A stretch of DNA of 64,000 bases from Ophiura sarsii (taxonomy: Eukaryota; Echinodermata; Ophiuroidea; Amphilepidida; Ophiuridae): the NCBI GenBank assembly GCA_035610835.1, contig CM069446.1:1937001-2001000 (forward strand), read 5' to 3'. Position numbers and translations under genes: made by a program. Shown here one piece after another: positions 30,134-44,100 of the stretch. The stretch's first letter is position 1, and each line of letters opens with the position of its first letter. The notes below the pieces were generated by a model that worked only from the letters and a program-made list of their open reading frames with translations, made no database searches and was not told the origin of the DNA.

Positions 30134-30330
30134 TTACACATGTTCAAGAAATCTGTCAAAACATATTTGTATCCAAATGTTGTGTAACTTGTATCATATT
30201 GTACTTTATATGATGTTTGTTTGTTCATTATCCTTTTGTTCCATTGGGTTTGCTTTTCTCACACGCTTTGATCTTGATGAAAAGGCGCTTTATAAATGCT
30301 CATTTGTATTGTATTGTATTGCATAAATTA
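30134..30330 (+). mobile_element. Retroposon-like 3' tail (absent from unit 4)
   Basis: The segment ends with AAAGGCGCTTTATAAATGCT and an ATTGT-repeat tail, like a LINE/SINE 3' end. Counterparts: 37466-37662, 44393-44589 and 58022-58218. Unit 4 jumps from CAACTCT straight to GGATGACATGG (near 51476). No clear target duplication, so insertion and deletion are both possible. Confidence 0.55.
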
Positions 30331-30633
30331 GATGACATGGTTAAAGTAGATTTATCAAGATATTTTGTGTATTTCAGGACATTTTAATGACACCAAATAA
30401 CTTATCTGATTATAACAGAGGGCAGCATTTATATGAACCATTAGCTACACATTGTCTTGGTTGTTGTAATAATAATAATGACTTGCACAGTTGTGCACCA
30501 GCACAGTTGTGCACCACAATGTGACATGCGCAGGAGAATACCCAACCCAAAACATGGTCAATTTGGTAGAGTATTATATTAATGCAGCTTATACTACTCT
30601 TCACCTTGGCTAAGTTTGAAAGGTATTACACTA

Positions 30634-31195
30634 CTGTAAAACAGTTTAATTTCACGGCCAAATTAATTTAGCGAATTAGCATTTAGTTGACTTTTTGCAT
30701 CAATTTAATTTCACTAATTGGTATCATCTTCCTATATATAACCATTATAAATAACATAATTGGTAGCAATTTAATTTGGCAAATTGGATCTCCCAGCGAA
30801 ATTAAAGGTATATTATGTGATCTTTCCAGGGAACGCCCTCAACATCGAAACAAAAATAGAAAGTAGATTTTCTTGCAGATTTACATTTCTGATCATAAAT
30901 CATGCATACATTCCAAGTTACAGGGCGATACGATTCTTAATTACTTCAAAATCATGGTTTTAGAGTGAAAATAAACTGTCGGGATTCCGACAGTTTATAT
31001 TTTTCACTCTAAATTCACTCTAAAACCATGATTTTGAGGTAAATAGGAATCGTATCGCTCTGTAACTTGGAATGTATGTATGATTTATGATCGGAAATGT
31101 AAATCTGCAAGAAAATCTACTTTCTAAAAAAAAATCATGAATAGAGGGCGCTCTCTGGAAAAGATCACATAATATGCCTTTAAGCCGTTTTACAG
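30634..31195. mobile_element. TA-flanked MITE CTGTAAAACAG, split by a TTAA MITE (unit 1)
   Basis: CTGTAAAACAGTTTAATTTC and the inverse GAAATTAA...TTTTACAG form the ends, flanked by TA. Uninterrupted 184-bp counterparts: 37950-38133, 44877-45060, 51782-51965 and 58522-58705. In unit 1 the copy is enlarged by the nested insertion at 30806-31179. Confidence 0.8.
30806..31179. mobile_element. Palindromic TTAA-type MITE, copy C (nested)
   Basis: It begins AGGTATATTATGTGATCTTT and ends with CATAATATGCCT, flanked by TTAA (30802-30805, 31180-31183). The empty site GCGAAATTAAGCTGTTTTAC is seen in units 2, 3 and 4, and with one base change in unit 5. The arms are nearly complementary around a central ACTGTCGGGATTCCGACAGT. 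This copy fixes the family's target as TTAA. Confidence 0.95.
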
Positions 31196-32371
31196 TATGT
31201 CAACATTCAATTGTTCACACAATATACAGTATAAAATACAAATTGTTCCCCACTTGTACTGAGTGAATATCAAATCATTGTATGTAAAGCATGACATTTT
31301 CACACAAATTAACAATTTGAATGTTACATAATTCACATTGGCACGATGTCCCAACATTGTCATGGCACAAAAATTCAAGCTTTATAGTTTTCCATTATTT
31401 ACAGTAAATATTGAATGTATTGCTTTGTCATTTTTTAAATTCTCTTTTTATTACTTAAAAAGATCCAGTTTTCTATACATTATTCTGCACTAAATCTAAG
31501 GCAAAATGGTTGGCTATGTTTCGGAGACGTTTGGTTCAAAAGCTTACAACTAGGGTACTTGTTATTTTGAAGCAACACATTAAAGAACTAAGCCACATAA
31601 ACAATATTTTTAAGACATAAAAGAACATTGGTGGTTTTGCCAATACCTCGTTTGAGAACATATAGGTGTGAAATCTCCTTTTCGAGGTGCAGTGTATGCT
31701 TCTCCGAGACAAAACATGGCCTTTAGGCCATAAAAAACACACCACCGTGTTCTACAAGCAAACTGACCTCTCAGGTTTTATATTGAGTATTCCAAATAAC
31801 ATCCAAACCAATGACAAAGAAGTGGCCTCAGTTTATGAAAGAGATAACATTTTGTCTTTATAGAAAGTAGTCAAAAATATATATAGCCCAGTGCCATATC
31901 TATATATATGTATACACCAAATGCTGAATGTCATTAAATTTGGAATTTGTTGTTACAAAAAAAGGTCCCCTTGCAAAGAAATCGACCAACAAGCATCTGA
32001 GTGTTGTGGTTGTATTATCTATTGGCTTCAAACTCCAACGAGTATTGACAAAATTAAAAGTGATTGATGAACAATTTCAAAACATTGCTTGAAAAGCAGT
32101 ACAATACATACATGTTCATGGTTACACATGTAACACATCAATAACCTTTCAAACTTAATACAGGCGTTTATGTTTGCTATCTACTGAAGATAGCATGCTT
32201 TTCAATGGTGAAATAACGTGCACGCGGTAAAAGTGTGTCACACAGTTTGTCTTTATTTCTTGAACTTTCAATGCCTTTGTAGCATGAATTGACCAGTTGT
32301 AATGATAGTAATGAATACATATTACAAATTTAGAATGTCTATAATCTCCTTTTTGTGTATACTGAGATGGA

Positions 32372-32374
<3 letters not shown>

Positions 32375-32403
<29 letters not shown>
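32375..32403. repeat. Length-variable poly(G) tract
   Basis: A G run after GATGGAACC is 29 bases here, 22 in unit 2 (39310-39331), 29 in unit 3 (46237-46265), 20 in unit 4 (53145-53164) and 26 in unit 5 (59869-59894). The lengths may also reflect sequencing or assembly error. Confidence 0.85.
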
Positions 32404-32405
<2 letters not shown>

Positions 32406-33979
32406 AGTGATACATTTAGTTGTATATGAAATTATGGAAAAGTTCAAATTAGAAAATAAATCCGGGGTTTACCTGTATGTAAGACTCCATGACAGAGGGT
32501 GCCAGAGACACTTCATTTGCATAGAACTGGCAAATTCCTCCTTCTTTACACGCATCTCAACCATTAAACGAAGATCTTTGAAAAAAATCAAATCCTGGGA
32601 TAGGCCTAGGCCTAGGCCTACTGTAACACGGTTAGCCAATCTGTAATGGAATTTCAAAAAGAAAAGATATGGTATGATCAGGGTTTACATAGTATAGATA
32701 ACCCCTTTTCTCTCCTCCCTGTATACAGTATCCCCTCCCACCCTCTTCTCCCCACCCCTTCACCCGCTAGCTAGGCACTGGCTATTACACTGCACCCTTG
32801 ACTAGTGCAAGTCTGATTATCATGATAATAACCCACGGCTATGACTAAACAGCTGAGTTTTTCATCTTTGTTTACTTGGTGTATTCGGGGAAGGGGAGGG
32901 AGGGGGTTGTTGTGGAAACAAATATTTGACCTCTATCTAATATGGGATCGTGCTATGGTGGACTTACATGAATAGGGAGACCTTTACTTTGTGCAGACAT
33001 GGTATCATTCCAATCCAATGTTTTAAATTTTGATTATCACTTGATTTGTAAAAAAGTAAGCTTATTTAAGAGTTGCCTGCAGCCTCTGAAAGTTGTCTTA
33101 CATACCACTATCAGTCCTGTGTGTGAACAGACAACTTGGTCACTGTTCGATCTATCTGTTAATAAGCTTAATTACAATTTTAAATCAGTGTAAATTGACT
33201 TTGAAAAGTAACCAGTGACAGTTGACTAAACCTACGTTCTTACGCGGCTGAATAGACTGAATGAAGCAGTTTCTTGTGCTGCTTTTTCTACACTAAATGT
33301 TCCTAAATCAATAGAAAACTTACATTAAATGGTAAATAGCGAGAATAGCCACAGAAATTCAGCGTATCATTAATTTGAAAACTTTTTTTAATCGGTTCGT
33401 ATGACCATAGCAACCAGACAGCCCGTGAGATAGGCGTGGGCAATACGAAATCCCGATTTTCATAAATTAACTGGATTTTCATGTAGAGTACACACCACTA
33501 AATAAATTCCCCATTGCTTACTGTGTAAAATGGACCATGATTATTCGCCATTTTCTCGCTTATAAAGCAACTGGTTGCTTCAACTTTGCATTCTGTGTGA
33601 AGATCATGGTCTTGGCTTTCCTGTAAACAACAAAAATATATAAGTTCAAGGCAAAATTTTCGAGATATGCGCCGTCAAAGATACACATGTTTGTAGATTG
33701 CCCAGGCCTAGCTTAGGTCTAAGCAATTCTAATCAATTATCTGAAGTCTCTAAAATGACTAAAAAATCATAAAAAATTGGTCAAAGAAGAAAATTTGCAC
33801 TGATATTGTTTGATAATCTTCATTTAATAATCATCCGATCAAAAGTTTGGCCAACAACACTATTTTTGAAGCATTTTTATATATTTCACTTAGAGGAGGG
33901 TCATCCCAACCAATTCAACAGGCCTTTCGTGGACTCTTCCATTATTTATTTAGTGGTGTGAATCCTTCAGACTAGTTAA

Positions 33980-34210
33980 GGGGGACTCAAAATAATTTTT
34001 GTTAGCTTTGTTCAACAAAATTTGGGTCAAAAAAGTGAATTTTGTGATTTTCTAAAGAAATCTACTTTTTTGGTCATAATTGACGCCAAATTTGGATTCT
34101 CTGATCCATTTCCTTTCCAAAAATGTATACTTTTATATGCATTTGATTAATAGTTCAATAATTACAGCACTCACAAATTCAAAAAATCAAATACTTCCTT
34201 AAGTCCCCCC
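33980..34210. mobile_element. TTAA-flanked TIR element at the end of units 1-5
   Basis: GGGGGACTCAAAATAATTTT starts and AAGTCCCCCC ends the element, with TTAA at both sides (33976-33979, 34211-34214). Counterparts: 40916-41137, 47840-48076, 54739-54975 and 61469-61705. The left edge of the array (about 24343-24356) reads CTAGTTTAAGTCAAATG, resembling an empty site. Confidence 0.75.
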
Positions 34211-34212
34211 TT

Positions 34213-37200
34213 AAGTCAAATGTGATCTTATGATATATAGTTGTTAATAAAGAGCTCATGACAAAAAGCAATAAATGTTATTAATGTTATTAACCACATC
34301 TGCCTGATTAAATTAGTTAATGGTTATAGCTAATTTCAATCTCTTTAGATTTAAACTATTAGTACAATTGTACTCATTTTATGTAAATATTATATATTAT
34401 TGATGTTGTTTTGTTATGATATTTTATAATTTTGTAATAAATACTACTGGTACAGATTGATTCTATTGCTATTTGTTGTTAAGGGTTTTTTGTATTGACT
34501 AAAACATGCTAAAAATAGTACATGTTTTTGTATCGATTCATTAAGAGAATTGCTTTATAAAATATCTGATTTTAATTTTAACTCTTGATTTCGAAACAAC
34601 CTGAAGCTAATACTGGTGCTAATTCGAGTTCGCTAATTTTCCAATGCTTGAATAGTGTTAAGGTCCTTCTGTATTCATTCGCTGCTGTAAGGTGGCTTCA
34701 CCAATTTGGAACTGATCAAACCTCTATAGTACATACTTGTACAACCGCCAGGGATAGCACTGGATCAAAAATGTGAGAGGTCCTATGAAATTTTTCAGGA
34801 CCCTGTAGGACTTCAAAAAACAAATTTAAGGCCCCCCCCCCCCCTGAGAATTTGAGGGGTTCTGAAGTTTGGGTATTTGAAAATTTTACTTTTTTACGGA
34901 CAGTTTTAATGAATTTATATCATGTATATTGTGAGCCAAGGATGGATATGTAATTTACAGAATTTCTTAAGGATTCCATTTCCATACATCGTCAAATTTA
35001 AGGGGTCCCTTCAATTTTGATCGGGACCCGCAAGTCTTTCCAATTTGAAACCTGACGCGTCACTGCAAGAAAGTGAGAGGTCCAGGACGCGCAGACGCGT
35101 CAGAATGCGACCCCTGACAACCGCGATACTGACACAAAGCTGTAAAACATACACACAGCAGAGACATTTGATATATTTCATGTATATATTCATAATTCCA
35201 TAATTAAGTCTTCCATGTTTATTACAAGTATTAATGTACTACATAAGCCTTGTAATAACAAGTCTACTACTTCTATCTAATTGCTAATTGCTATTTCTGT
35301 CCTATATTGAATCATACACAACATAATATTCAAATATAGTCCAATATAAATATAGATAATATTTTCCATTGATGTCAAATTCATTCAGACGGGTACATCA
35401 GAAATCATTCAGACGGGTTCATCGGAAATCATTTTACAATTTAATAGTTTACATATTTTCAAACAATGAAGGTGTTTCTATATTATTGTCTATGGATACG
35501 GAGAACATAACACTACAGGTGTTTATTGTTACTTGACAACTGCTTCTTACTTATTAATAAATAGGACATTAATAAAGAGGACATTATTTTCAGTTTCTAA
35601 AATCCATATTATGATTTGATGATTAAAACAAAATGCCCATAATGCCCTCTGTGTATTTTGAACACAATGTAACATTCTAAGAGATGTAGGTGTTACGGTA
35701 CCTATGAGTAAGCTATCACAAATGAGACTAGTCGTAAGTATTCCCAATTAGAAACTTTGTCCCCATTTTGAGACAAATCAATTGAAAGCAAAGGATTCAT
35801 ACATAAAATCTGATAATACTGGGATTCGAACCCAGGATATTTCGTTCCCAAAGCGAAAGTCTACATGTAGTTTGGAATAAATCTGTATAACTCATACAAT
35901 AGAAGTCTTTGCACTAGACTCATTTGTGATAGCTTACTCATAGGTAGAACCTATAATCTGTATAACTCATACAATAGAAGTCTTTGCACTAGACTAATTT
36001 GTAATAGTTTACTCATAGGTAGAACCTATAATCTGTATAACTCATTCAATAGAAGTCTTTGCACTAGACTCATTTGTGATAGCTTACTCATAGGTAGAAC
36101 CTATAATCTGTATAACTCATACAATAGAAGTCTTTGCACTAGACTTATTTGTGATAGCTTACTCATAGGTAGAACTGAAGTTGTTGATCAGGAAAGATGA
36201 CCTATTGCATAAAAGACTGTCACACGGCATCTGTGTGGCATGTTTTTAAGAGGGAATGGACCTCATTTATAATTGACACATTCCTGCTGCCATTGATGGG
36301 GTACACATCGATATCAGTTAACACTTTTCCACGCGGCTATTGGTTTTACCATATCAAACAGATTTTCAACAACCCTTCCCAAAAATCTCAAGGATTACTG
36401 AACCAATGCTAGGCATGTTTGTACTAATTTCAATGCATTTCACATGGTGATTCCCAATATGGTTATGAAATTTAACAATTTTGACATTTTTCAATCATTT
36501 TGTGAAATTTTGGAATGTCGTCTGCAGCTGCCTGCCGCGTGGAAATGGTTAACAAAAGCAAGGCAAACAATGTACTGTTTACATTCTTCGCCTCTATCGC
36601 TTTCATAACGCTATATCAATCATTGTATCAATGTTTAACCCTTCAACAACAGGAATGTGGAAATTATCAATATGGTCTATACGAGCATGCATTTTAATCA
36701 AATTATCATGATACAGAATATTATAGGACTATTTCAAGTTTGATAGTTGACATCTTTTCAATTCAAGAGGCTAAATAATTTACTCTATTTTTGTTAATGA
36801 TCAATCAGTGATTAAAAATATGGACACATTATATATTTAAATGTTTGGCCAAAAGTTACACAAAGAGGACAGAAAGATTTATGATCTATACAGGGGCGGG
36901 GAAATACAAAAAGATATATTAGTAGTTCAAATAGATTGATGACGTTTCATATCAGGATTGTTTGCAGGAATTGTTAAAGATATCTTGAGTTAATATTGGT
37001 GCCAGTTCGTATTCTGACCTCTATGCTTGAGTGAATCAAGGATGTTTTGGGATATTTCAGTAAATTCAAAGTGTTCAACCAAGCTCTGTCCAAGTGTAAA
37101 GTACTGACCATGTATACATCGAGGGTTGAGTGCCAGAAGGCTGTAACTCAAGAAATGCTATTTTGAGATCACTGACTTTCAAATATTTGGGACTCATTAC

Positions 37201-40200
37201 AATACACAGTAGCACCCAACTTATAACTCTAATTTTAGTCAAATTCAGAGTGTTTATAAGTAATCTCTTTTTATGTACCAAAATATCAATTTGCCCAAAA
37301 GTTGAGTTACAGTCTTCTGGCGCTCAACCCTTGACATGATGTCACAGAAAGGCAAAAAGTCTGCCTGCCAGTTTTCAACTTACTGCCAAACCCAACCAGC
37401 CCACTGTGTAATAGAGCGCCAGTATTGCACAAGACCAGCGGCACAAATCATTGTTGTTCAACTCTTTACACATGTTCAAGAAATCTGTCAAAACATATTT
37501 GTATCCAAATGTTGTGTAACTTGTATCATATTGTACTTTATATGATGTTTGTTTGTTCATTATCCTTTTGTTCCATTGGGTTTGCTTTTCTCACGCGCTT
37601 TGATCTTGATGAAAAGGCGCTTTATAAATGCTCATTTGTATTGTATTGTATTGCATAACTTAGATGACATGGTTAAAGTAGATTTATCAAGATATTTTGT
37701 GTATTTCAGGACATTTTAATGACACCAAATAACTTATCTGATAATAACAGAGGGCAGCATTTATATGAACCATTAGCTACAAATTGTCTTGGTTGTTGTA
37801 ATAATAATAATGACTTGCACAGTTGTGCACCACAATGTGACATGCGCAGGAGAATACCCAACCCAAAACATGGTCAATTTGGTAGAGTATTATATTAATG
37901 CAGCTTATACTACTCTTCACCTTGGCTAAGTTTGAAAGGTATTACACTACTGTAAAACAGTTTAATTTCACGGCCAAATTAATTTAGCGAATTAGCATTT
38001 AGTTGACTTTTTGCATCCATTTAATTTCACTAATTGGTATCATCTTCCTTTATATAACCATTATAAATAATATAATTGGCAGCAATTTAATTTGGCAAAT
38101 TGGATCTCCCAGCGAAATTAAGCTGTTTTACAGTATGTCAACATTCAATTGTTCACACAATATACAGTATAAAATACAAATTGTTCCCCACTTGTACTGA
38201 GTGAATATCAAATCATTGTATGTAAAGCATGACATTTTCACACAAATTAACAATTTGAATGTTACATAATTCACATTGGCACAATGTCCCAAAATTGTCA
38301 TGGCACAAAAAGTCAAGCTTTATAGTTTTCCATTATTTACAGTAATATTGAATGTATTGCTTTGTCATTTTGTAAATTCTCTTTTTATCACTTAAAAAGA
38401 TCCAGTTTTCTATACATTATTCTGCACTAAATCTAAGGCAAAATGGTTGGCTATGTTTCGGAGACGTTTGGTTAAAAAGCTTACAACTAGGGTACTTGTT
38501 ATTTTGAAGCAACACATTAAAGAACTAAGCCACATAAACAATATTTTTAAGACATAAAAGAACATTGGTGGTTTTGCCAATACCTCGTTTGAGAAGATAT
38601 AGGTGTGAAATCTCCTTTTCGAGGTGCAGTGTATGCTTCTCCGAGACAAAACATGGCCTTTAGGCCATAAAAAACACACCACCGTGTTCTACAAGCAAAC
38701 GGACCTCTCAGGTTTTATATTGAGTATTCCAAATAACATCCAAACCAATGACAAAGAAGTGGCCTCAGTTTATGAAAGAGATAACATTGTCTTTATAGAA
38801 AGTAGTCAAAAATATATATAGCCCAGTGCCATATCTATATATATGTATACACCAAATGCTGAATGTCATTAAATTTGGAATTTGTTGTTACAAAAAAAGG
38901 TCCCCTTGCAAAGAAATCGACCAACAAGCATCTGAGTGTTGTGGTTGTATTATCTATTGGCTTCAAACTCCAACGAGTATTGACAAAATTAAAAGTGATT
39001 GATGAACAATTTCAAAACATTGCTTGAAAAGCAGTACAATACATACATGTTCATGGTTACACATGTAACACATCAATAACCTTTCAAACTTAATACAGGC
39101 GTTTATGTTTGCTATCTACTGAAGATAGCATGCTTTTCAATGGTGAAATAACGTGCACGCGGTAAAAGTGTGTCACACAGTTTGTCTTTATTTCTTGAAC
39201 TTTCAATGCCTTTGTAGCATGAATTGACCAGTTGTAATGATAGTAATGAATACATATTACAAATTTAGAATGTCTATAATCTCCTTTTTGTGTATACTGA
39301 GATGGAACCGGGGGGGGGGGGGGGGGGGGGGCAAGTGATACATTTAGTTGTATATGAAATTATGGAAAAGTTCAAATTAGAAAATAAATCCGGGGTTTAC
39401 CTGTATGTAAGACTCCATGACAGAGGGTGCCAGAGACACTTCATTTGCATAGAACTGGCAAATTCCTCCTTCTTTACACGCATCTCAACCATTAAACGAA
39501 GATCTTTGAAAAAAATCAAATCCTGGGATAGGCCTAGGCCTAGGCCTACTGTAACACGGTTAGCCAATCTGTAATGGAATTTCAAAAAGAAAAGATATGG
39601 TATGATGATCAGGGTTTACATAGTATAGATAACCCCTTTTCTCTCCTCCCTGTATACAGTATATATCCCCTCCCACCCTCTTCTCCCCACCCCTTCACCC
39701 GCTAGCTAGGCACTGGCTATTACACTGCACCCTTGACTAGTGCAAGTCTGATTATCATGATAATAACCCACGGCTATGACTAAACAGCTGGGTTTTTCAT
39801 CTTTGTTTACTTGGTGTATTCGGGGAGGGGGAGGGAGGGGGTTGTTGTGGAAACAAATATTTGACCTCTATCTAATATGGGATCGTGCTATGGTGGACTT
39901 ACATGAATAGGGAGACCTTTACTTTGTGCAGACATGGTATCATTCCAATCCAATGTTTTAAATTTTGATTATCACTTGATTTGTAAAAAAGTAAGCTTAT
40001 TTAAGAGTTGCCTGCAGCCTCTGAAAGTTGTCTTACATACCACTATCAGTCCTGTGTGTGAACAGACAACTTGGTCACTGTTCGATCTATCTGTTAATAA
40101 GCTTAATTACAATTTTAAATCAGTGTAAATTGACTTTGAAAAGTAACCAGTGACAGTTGACTAAACCTACGTTCTTACGCGGCTGAATAGACTGAATGAA

Positions 40201-41139
40201 GCAGTTTCTTGTGCTGCTTTTTCTACACTAAATGTTCCTAAATCAATAGAAAACTTACATTAAATGGTAAATAGCCACAGAAATTCAGCGTATCATTAAT
40301 TTGAAAACTTTTTTTAATCGGTTCGTATGACCATAGCAACCAGACAGCCCGTGAGATAGGCGTGGGCAATACGAAATCCCGATTTTCAGAAATTAACTGG
40401 ATTTTCATGTAGAGTACACACCACTAAATAAATTCCCCATTGCTTACTGTGTAAAATGGACCATGATTATTCGCCATTTTCTCGCTTATAAAGCAACTGG
40501 TTGCTTCAACTTTGCATTCTGTGTGAAGATCATGGTCTTGGCTTTCCTGTAAACAACAAAAATATATAAGTTCAAGGCAAAATTTTCGAGATATGCGCCG
40601 TCAAAGATACACATGTTTGTAGATTGCCCAGGCCTAGCTTAGGTCTAAGCAATTCTAATCAATTATCTGAAGTCTCTAAAATGACTAAAAAATCATAAAA
40701 AATTGGTCAAAGAAGAAAATTTGCACTGATATTGTTTGATAATCTTCATTTAATAATCATCCGATCAAAAGTTTGGCCAACAACACTATTTTTGAAGCAT
40801 TTTTATATATTTCACTTAGAGGAGGGTCATCCCAACCAATTCAACAGGCCTTTCGTGGACTCTTCCATTATTTATTTAGTGGTGTGAATCCTTCAGACTA
40901 GTTAAGGGGGGACTCAAAATAATTTTTGTTAGCTTTGTTCAACAAAATTTGGGTCAAAAAAGTGAATTTTGTGATTTTCTAAAGAAATCTACTTTTTTGG
41001 TCATAATTGACGCCAAATTTGGATTCTCTGATCCATTTCCTTTCCAAAAATGTATACTTTTATATGCATTTGATTAATAGTTCAATAATTACAGCACTCA
41101 CAAATTCAAAAAATCAAATACTTCCTTAAGTCCCCCCTT
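34213..41139. repeat. Macrosatellite unit 2 (6.93 kb)
   Basis: Nearly identical to unit 3 for most of its length, including shared rare variants, four 75-bp units and the hAT-like element B. Its 3' end (GCAAAATTTTCGAG, ATCAAATACTTCC) is like unit 1 rather than units 3-5. Confidence 0.9.
34749..35116. mobile_element. hAT-like element B with 8-bp TSD (unit 2)
   Basis: CAGGGATAGCACTGGATC starts and GCGACCCCTG ends the element, flanked by ACAACCGC at 34741-34748 and 35117-35124. Unit 4 gives the empty site. A second internal repeat, AGTGAGAGGTCC versus TGTGAGAGGTCC, is present. It is non-coding. Confidence 0.85.
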
Positions 41140-44100
41140 AAGTCAAATGTGATCTTATGATATATAGTTGTTAATAAAGAGCTCATGACAAAAAGCAATA
41201 AATGTTATTAATGTTATTAACCACATCTGCCTGATTAAATTAGTTAATGGTTATAGCTAATTTCAATCTCTTTAGATTTAAACTATTAGTACAATTGTAC
41301 TCATTTTATGTAAATATTATATATTATTGATGTTGTTTTGTTATGATATTTTATAATTTTGTAATAAATACTACTGGTACAGATTGATTCTATTGCTATT
41401 TGTTGTTAAGGGTTTTTTGTATTGACTAAAACATGCTAAAAATAGTACATGTTTTTGTATCGATTCATTAAGAGAATTGCTTTATAAAATATCTGATTTT
41501 AATTTTAACTCTTGATTTCGAAACAACCTGAAGCTAATACTGGTGCTAATTCGAGTTCGCTAATTTTCCAATGCTTGAATAGTGTTAAGGTCCTTCTGTA
41601 TTCATTCGCTGCTGTAAGGTGGCTTCACCAATTTGGAACTGATCAAACCTCTATAGTACATACTTGTACAACCGCCAGGGATAGCACTGGATCAAAAATG
41701 TGAGAGGTCCTATGAAATTTTTCAGGACCCTGTAGGACTTCAAAAAACAAATTTAAGGCCCCCCCCCCCCCTGAGAATTTGAGGGGTTCTGAAGTTTGGG
41801 TATTTGAAAATTTTACTTTTTTACGGACAGTTTTAATGAATTTATATCATGTATATTGTGAGCCAAGGATGGATATGTAATTTACAGAATTTCTTAAGGA
41901 TTCCATTTCCATACATCGTCAAATTTAAGGGGTCCCTTCAATTTTGATCGGGACCCGCAAGTCTTTCCAATTTGAAACCTGACGCGTCACTGCAAGAAAG
42001 TGAGAGGTCCAGGACGCGCAGACGCGTCAGAATGCGACCCCTGACAACCGCGATACTGACACAAAGCTGTAAAACATACACACAGCAGAGACATTTGATA
42101 TATTTCATGTATATATTCATAATTCCATAATTAAGTCTTCCATGTTTATTACAAGTATTAATGTACTACATAAGCCTTGTAGTAACAAGTCTACTACTTC
42201 TATCTAATTGCTAATTGCTATTTCTGTCCTATATTGAATCATACACAACATAATATTCAAATATAGTCCAATATAAATATAGATAATATTTTCCATTGAT
42301 GTCAAATTCATTCAGACGGGTACATCAGAAATCATTCAGACGGGTTCATCGGAAATCATTTTACAATTTAATAGTTTACATATTTTCAAACAATGAAGGT
42401 GTTTCTATATTATTGTCTATGGATACGGAGAACATAACACTACAGGTGTTTATTGTTACTTGACAACTGCTTCTTACTTATTAATAAATAGGACATTAAT
42501 AAAGAGGACATTATTTTCAGTTTCTAAAATCCATATTATGATTTGATGATTAAAACAAAATGCCCATAATGCCCTCTGTGTATTTTGAACACAATGTAAC
42601 ATTCTAAGAGATGTAGGTGTTACGGTACCTATGAGTAAGCTATCACAAATGAGACTAGTCGTAAGTATTCCCAATTAGAAACTTTGTCCCCATTTTGAGA
42701 CAAATCAATTGAAAGCAAAGGATTCATACATAAAATCTGATAATACTGGGATTCGAACCCAGGATATTTCGTTCCCAAAGCGAAAGTCTACATGTAGTTT
42801 GGAATAAATCTGTATAACTCATACAATAGAAGTCTTTGCACTAGACTCATTTGTGATAGCTTACTCATAGGTAGAACCTATAATCTGTATAACTCATACA
42901 ATAGAAGTCTTTGCACTAGACTAATTTGTAATAGTTTACTCATAGGTAGAACCTATAATCTGTATAACTCATTCAATAGAAGTCTTTGCACTAGACTCAT
43001 TTGTGATAGCTTACTCATAGGTAGAACCTATAATCTGTATAACTCATACAATAGAAGTCTTTGCACTAGACTTATTTGTGATAGCTTACTCATAGGTAGA
43101 ACTGAAGTTGTTGATCAGGAAAGATGACCTATTGCATAAAAGACTGTCACACGGCATCTGTGTGGCATGTTTTTAAGAGGGAATGGACCTCATTTATAAT
43201 TGACACATTCCTGCTGCCATTGATGGGGTACACATCGATATCAGTTAACACTTTTCCACGCGGCTATTGGTTTTACCATATCAAACAGATTTTCAACAAC
43301 CCTTCCCAAAAATCTCAAGGATTACTGAACCAATGCTAGGCATGTTTGTACTAATTTCAATGCATTTCACATGGTGATTCCCAATATGGTTATGAAATTT
43401 AACAATTTTGACATTTTTCAATCATTTTGTGAAATTTTGGAATGTCGTCTGCAGCTGCCTGCCGCGTGGAAATGGTTAACAAAAGCAAGGCAAACAATGT
43501 ACTGTTTACATTCTTCGCCTCTATCGCTTTCATAACGCTATATCAATCATTGTATCAATGTTTAACCCTTCAACAACAGGAATGTGGAAATTATCAATAT
43601 GGTCTATACGAGCATGCATTTTAATCAAATTATCATGATACAGAATATTATAGGACTATTTCAAGTTTGATAGTTGACATCTTTTCAATTCAAGAGGCTA
43701 AATAATTTACTCTATTTTTGTTAATGATCAATCAGTGATTAAAAATATGGACACATTATATATTTAAATGTTTGGCCAAAAGTTACACAAAGAGGACAGA
43801 AAGATTTATGATCTATACAGGGGCGGGGAAATACAAAAAGATATATTAGTAGTTCAAATAGATTGATGACGTTTCATATCAGGATTGTTTGCAGGAATTG
43901 TTAAAGATATCTTGAGTTAATATTGGTGCCAGTTCGTATTCTGACCTCTATGCTTGAGTGAATCAAGGATGTTTTGGGATATTTCAGTAAATTCAAAGTG
44001 TTCAACCAAGCTCTGTCCAAGTGTAAAGTACTGACCATGTATACATCGAGGGTTGAGTGCCAGAAGGCTGTAACTCAAGAAATGCTATTTTGAGATCACT

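Larger units (their letters stand above)
24352..34212. repeat. Macrosatellite unit 1 (expanded, 9.86 kb)
   Basis: This is the first of six head-to-tail units, counted from AAGTCAAATGTGATCTTATG. It is longer than the rest because of a hAT-like insertion (24846-25263), a Harbinger-like one (25393-25730), a 27-copy 75-bp array, a 10-bp-TSD element (28431-28897) and a TTAA MITE (30806-31179). No credible protein gene was found. It shares TGAAGCTGATACTGGTGC with unit 4 where the others read TGAAGCTAATACTGG, suggesting that units 1 and 4 keep an older state. Confidence 0.9.

Noticed and set aside
32302..32646. 114-residue frame repeated in each unit across the poly(G) tract
   Set aside because: Its frame depends on the G-run length, which varies between units (20-29), and unit 2 only opens after a shift.
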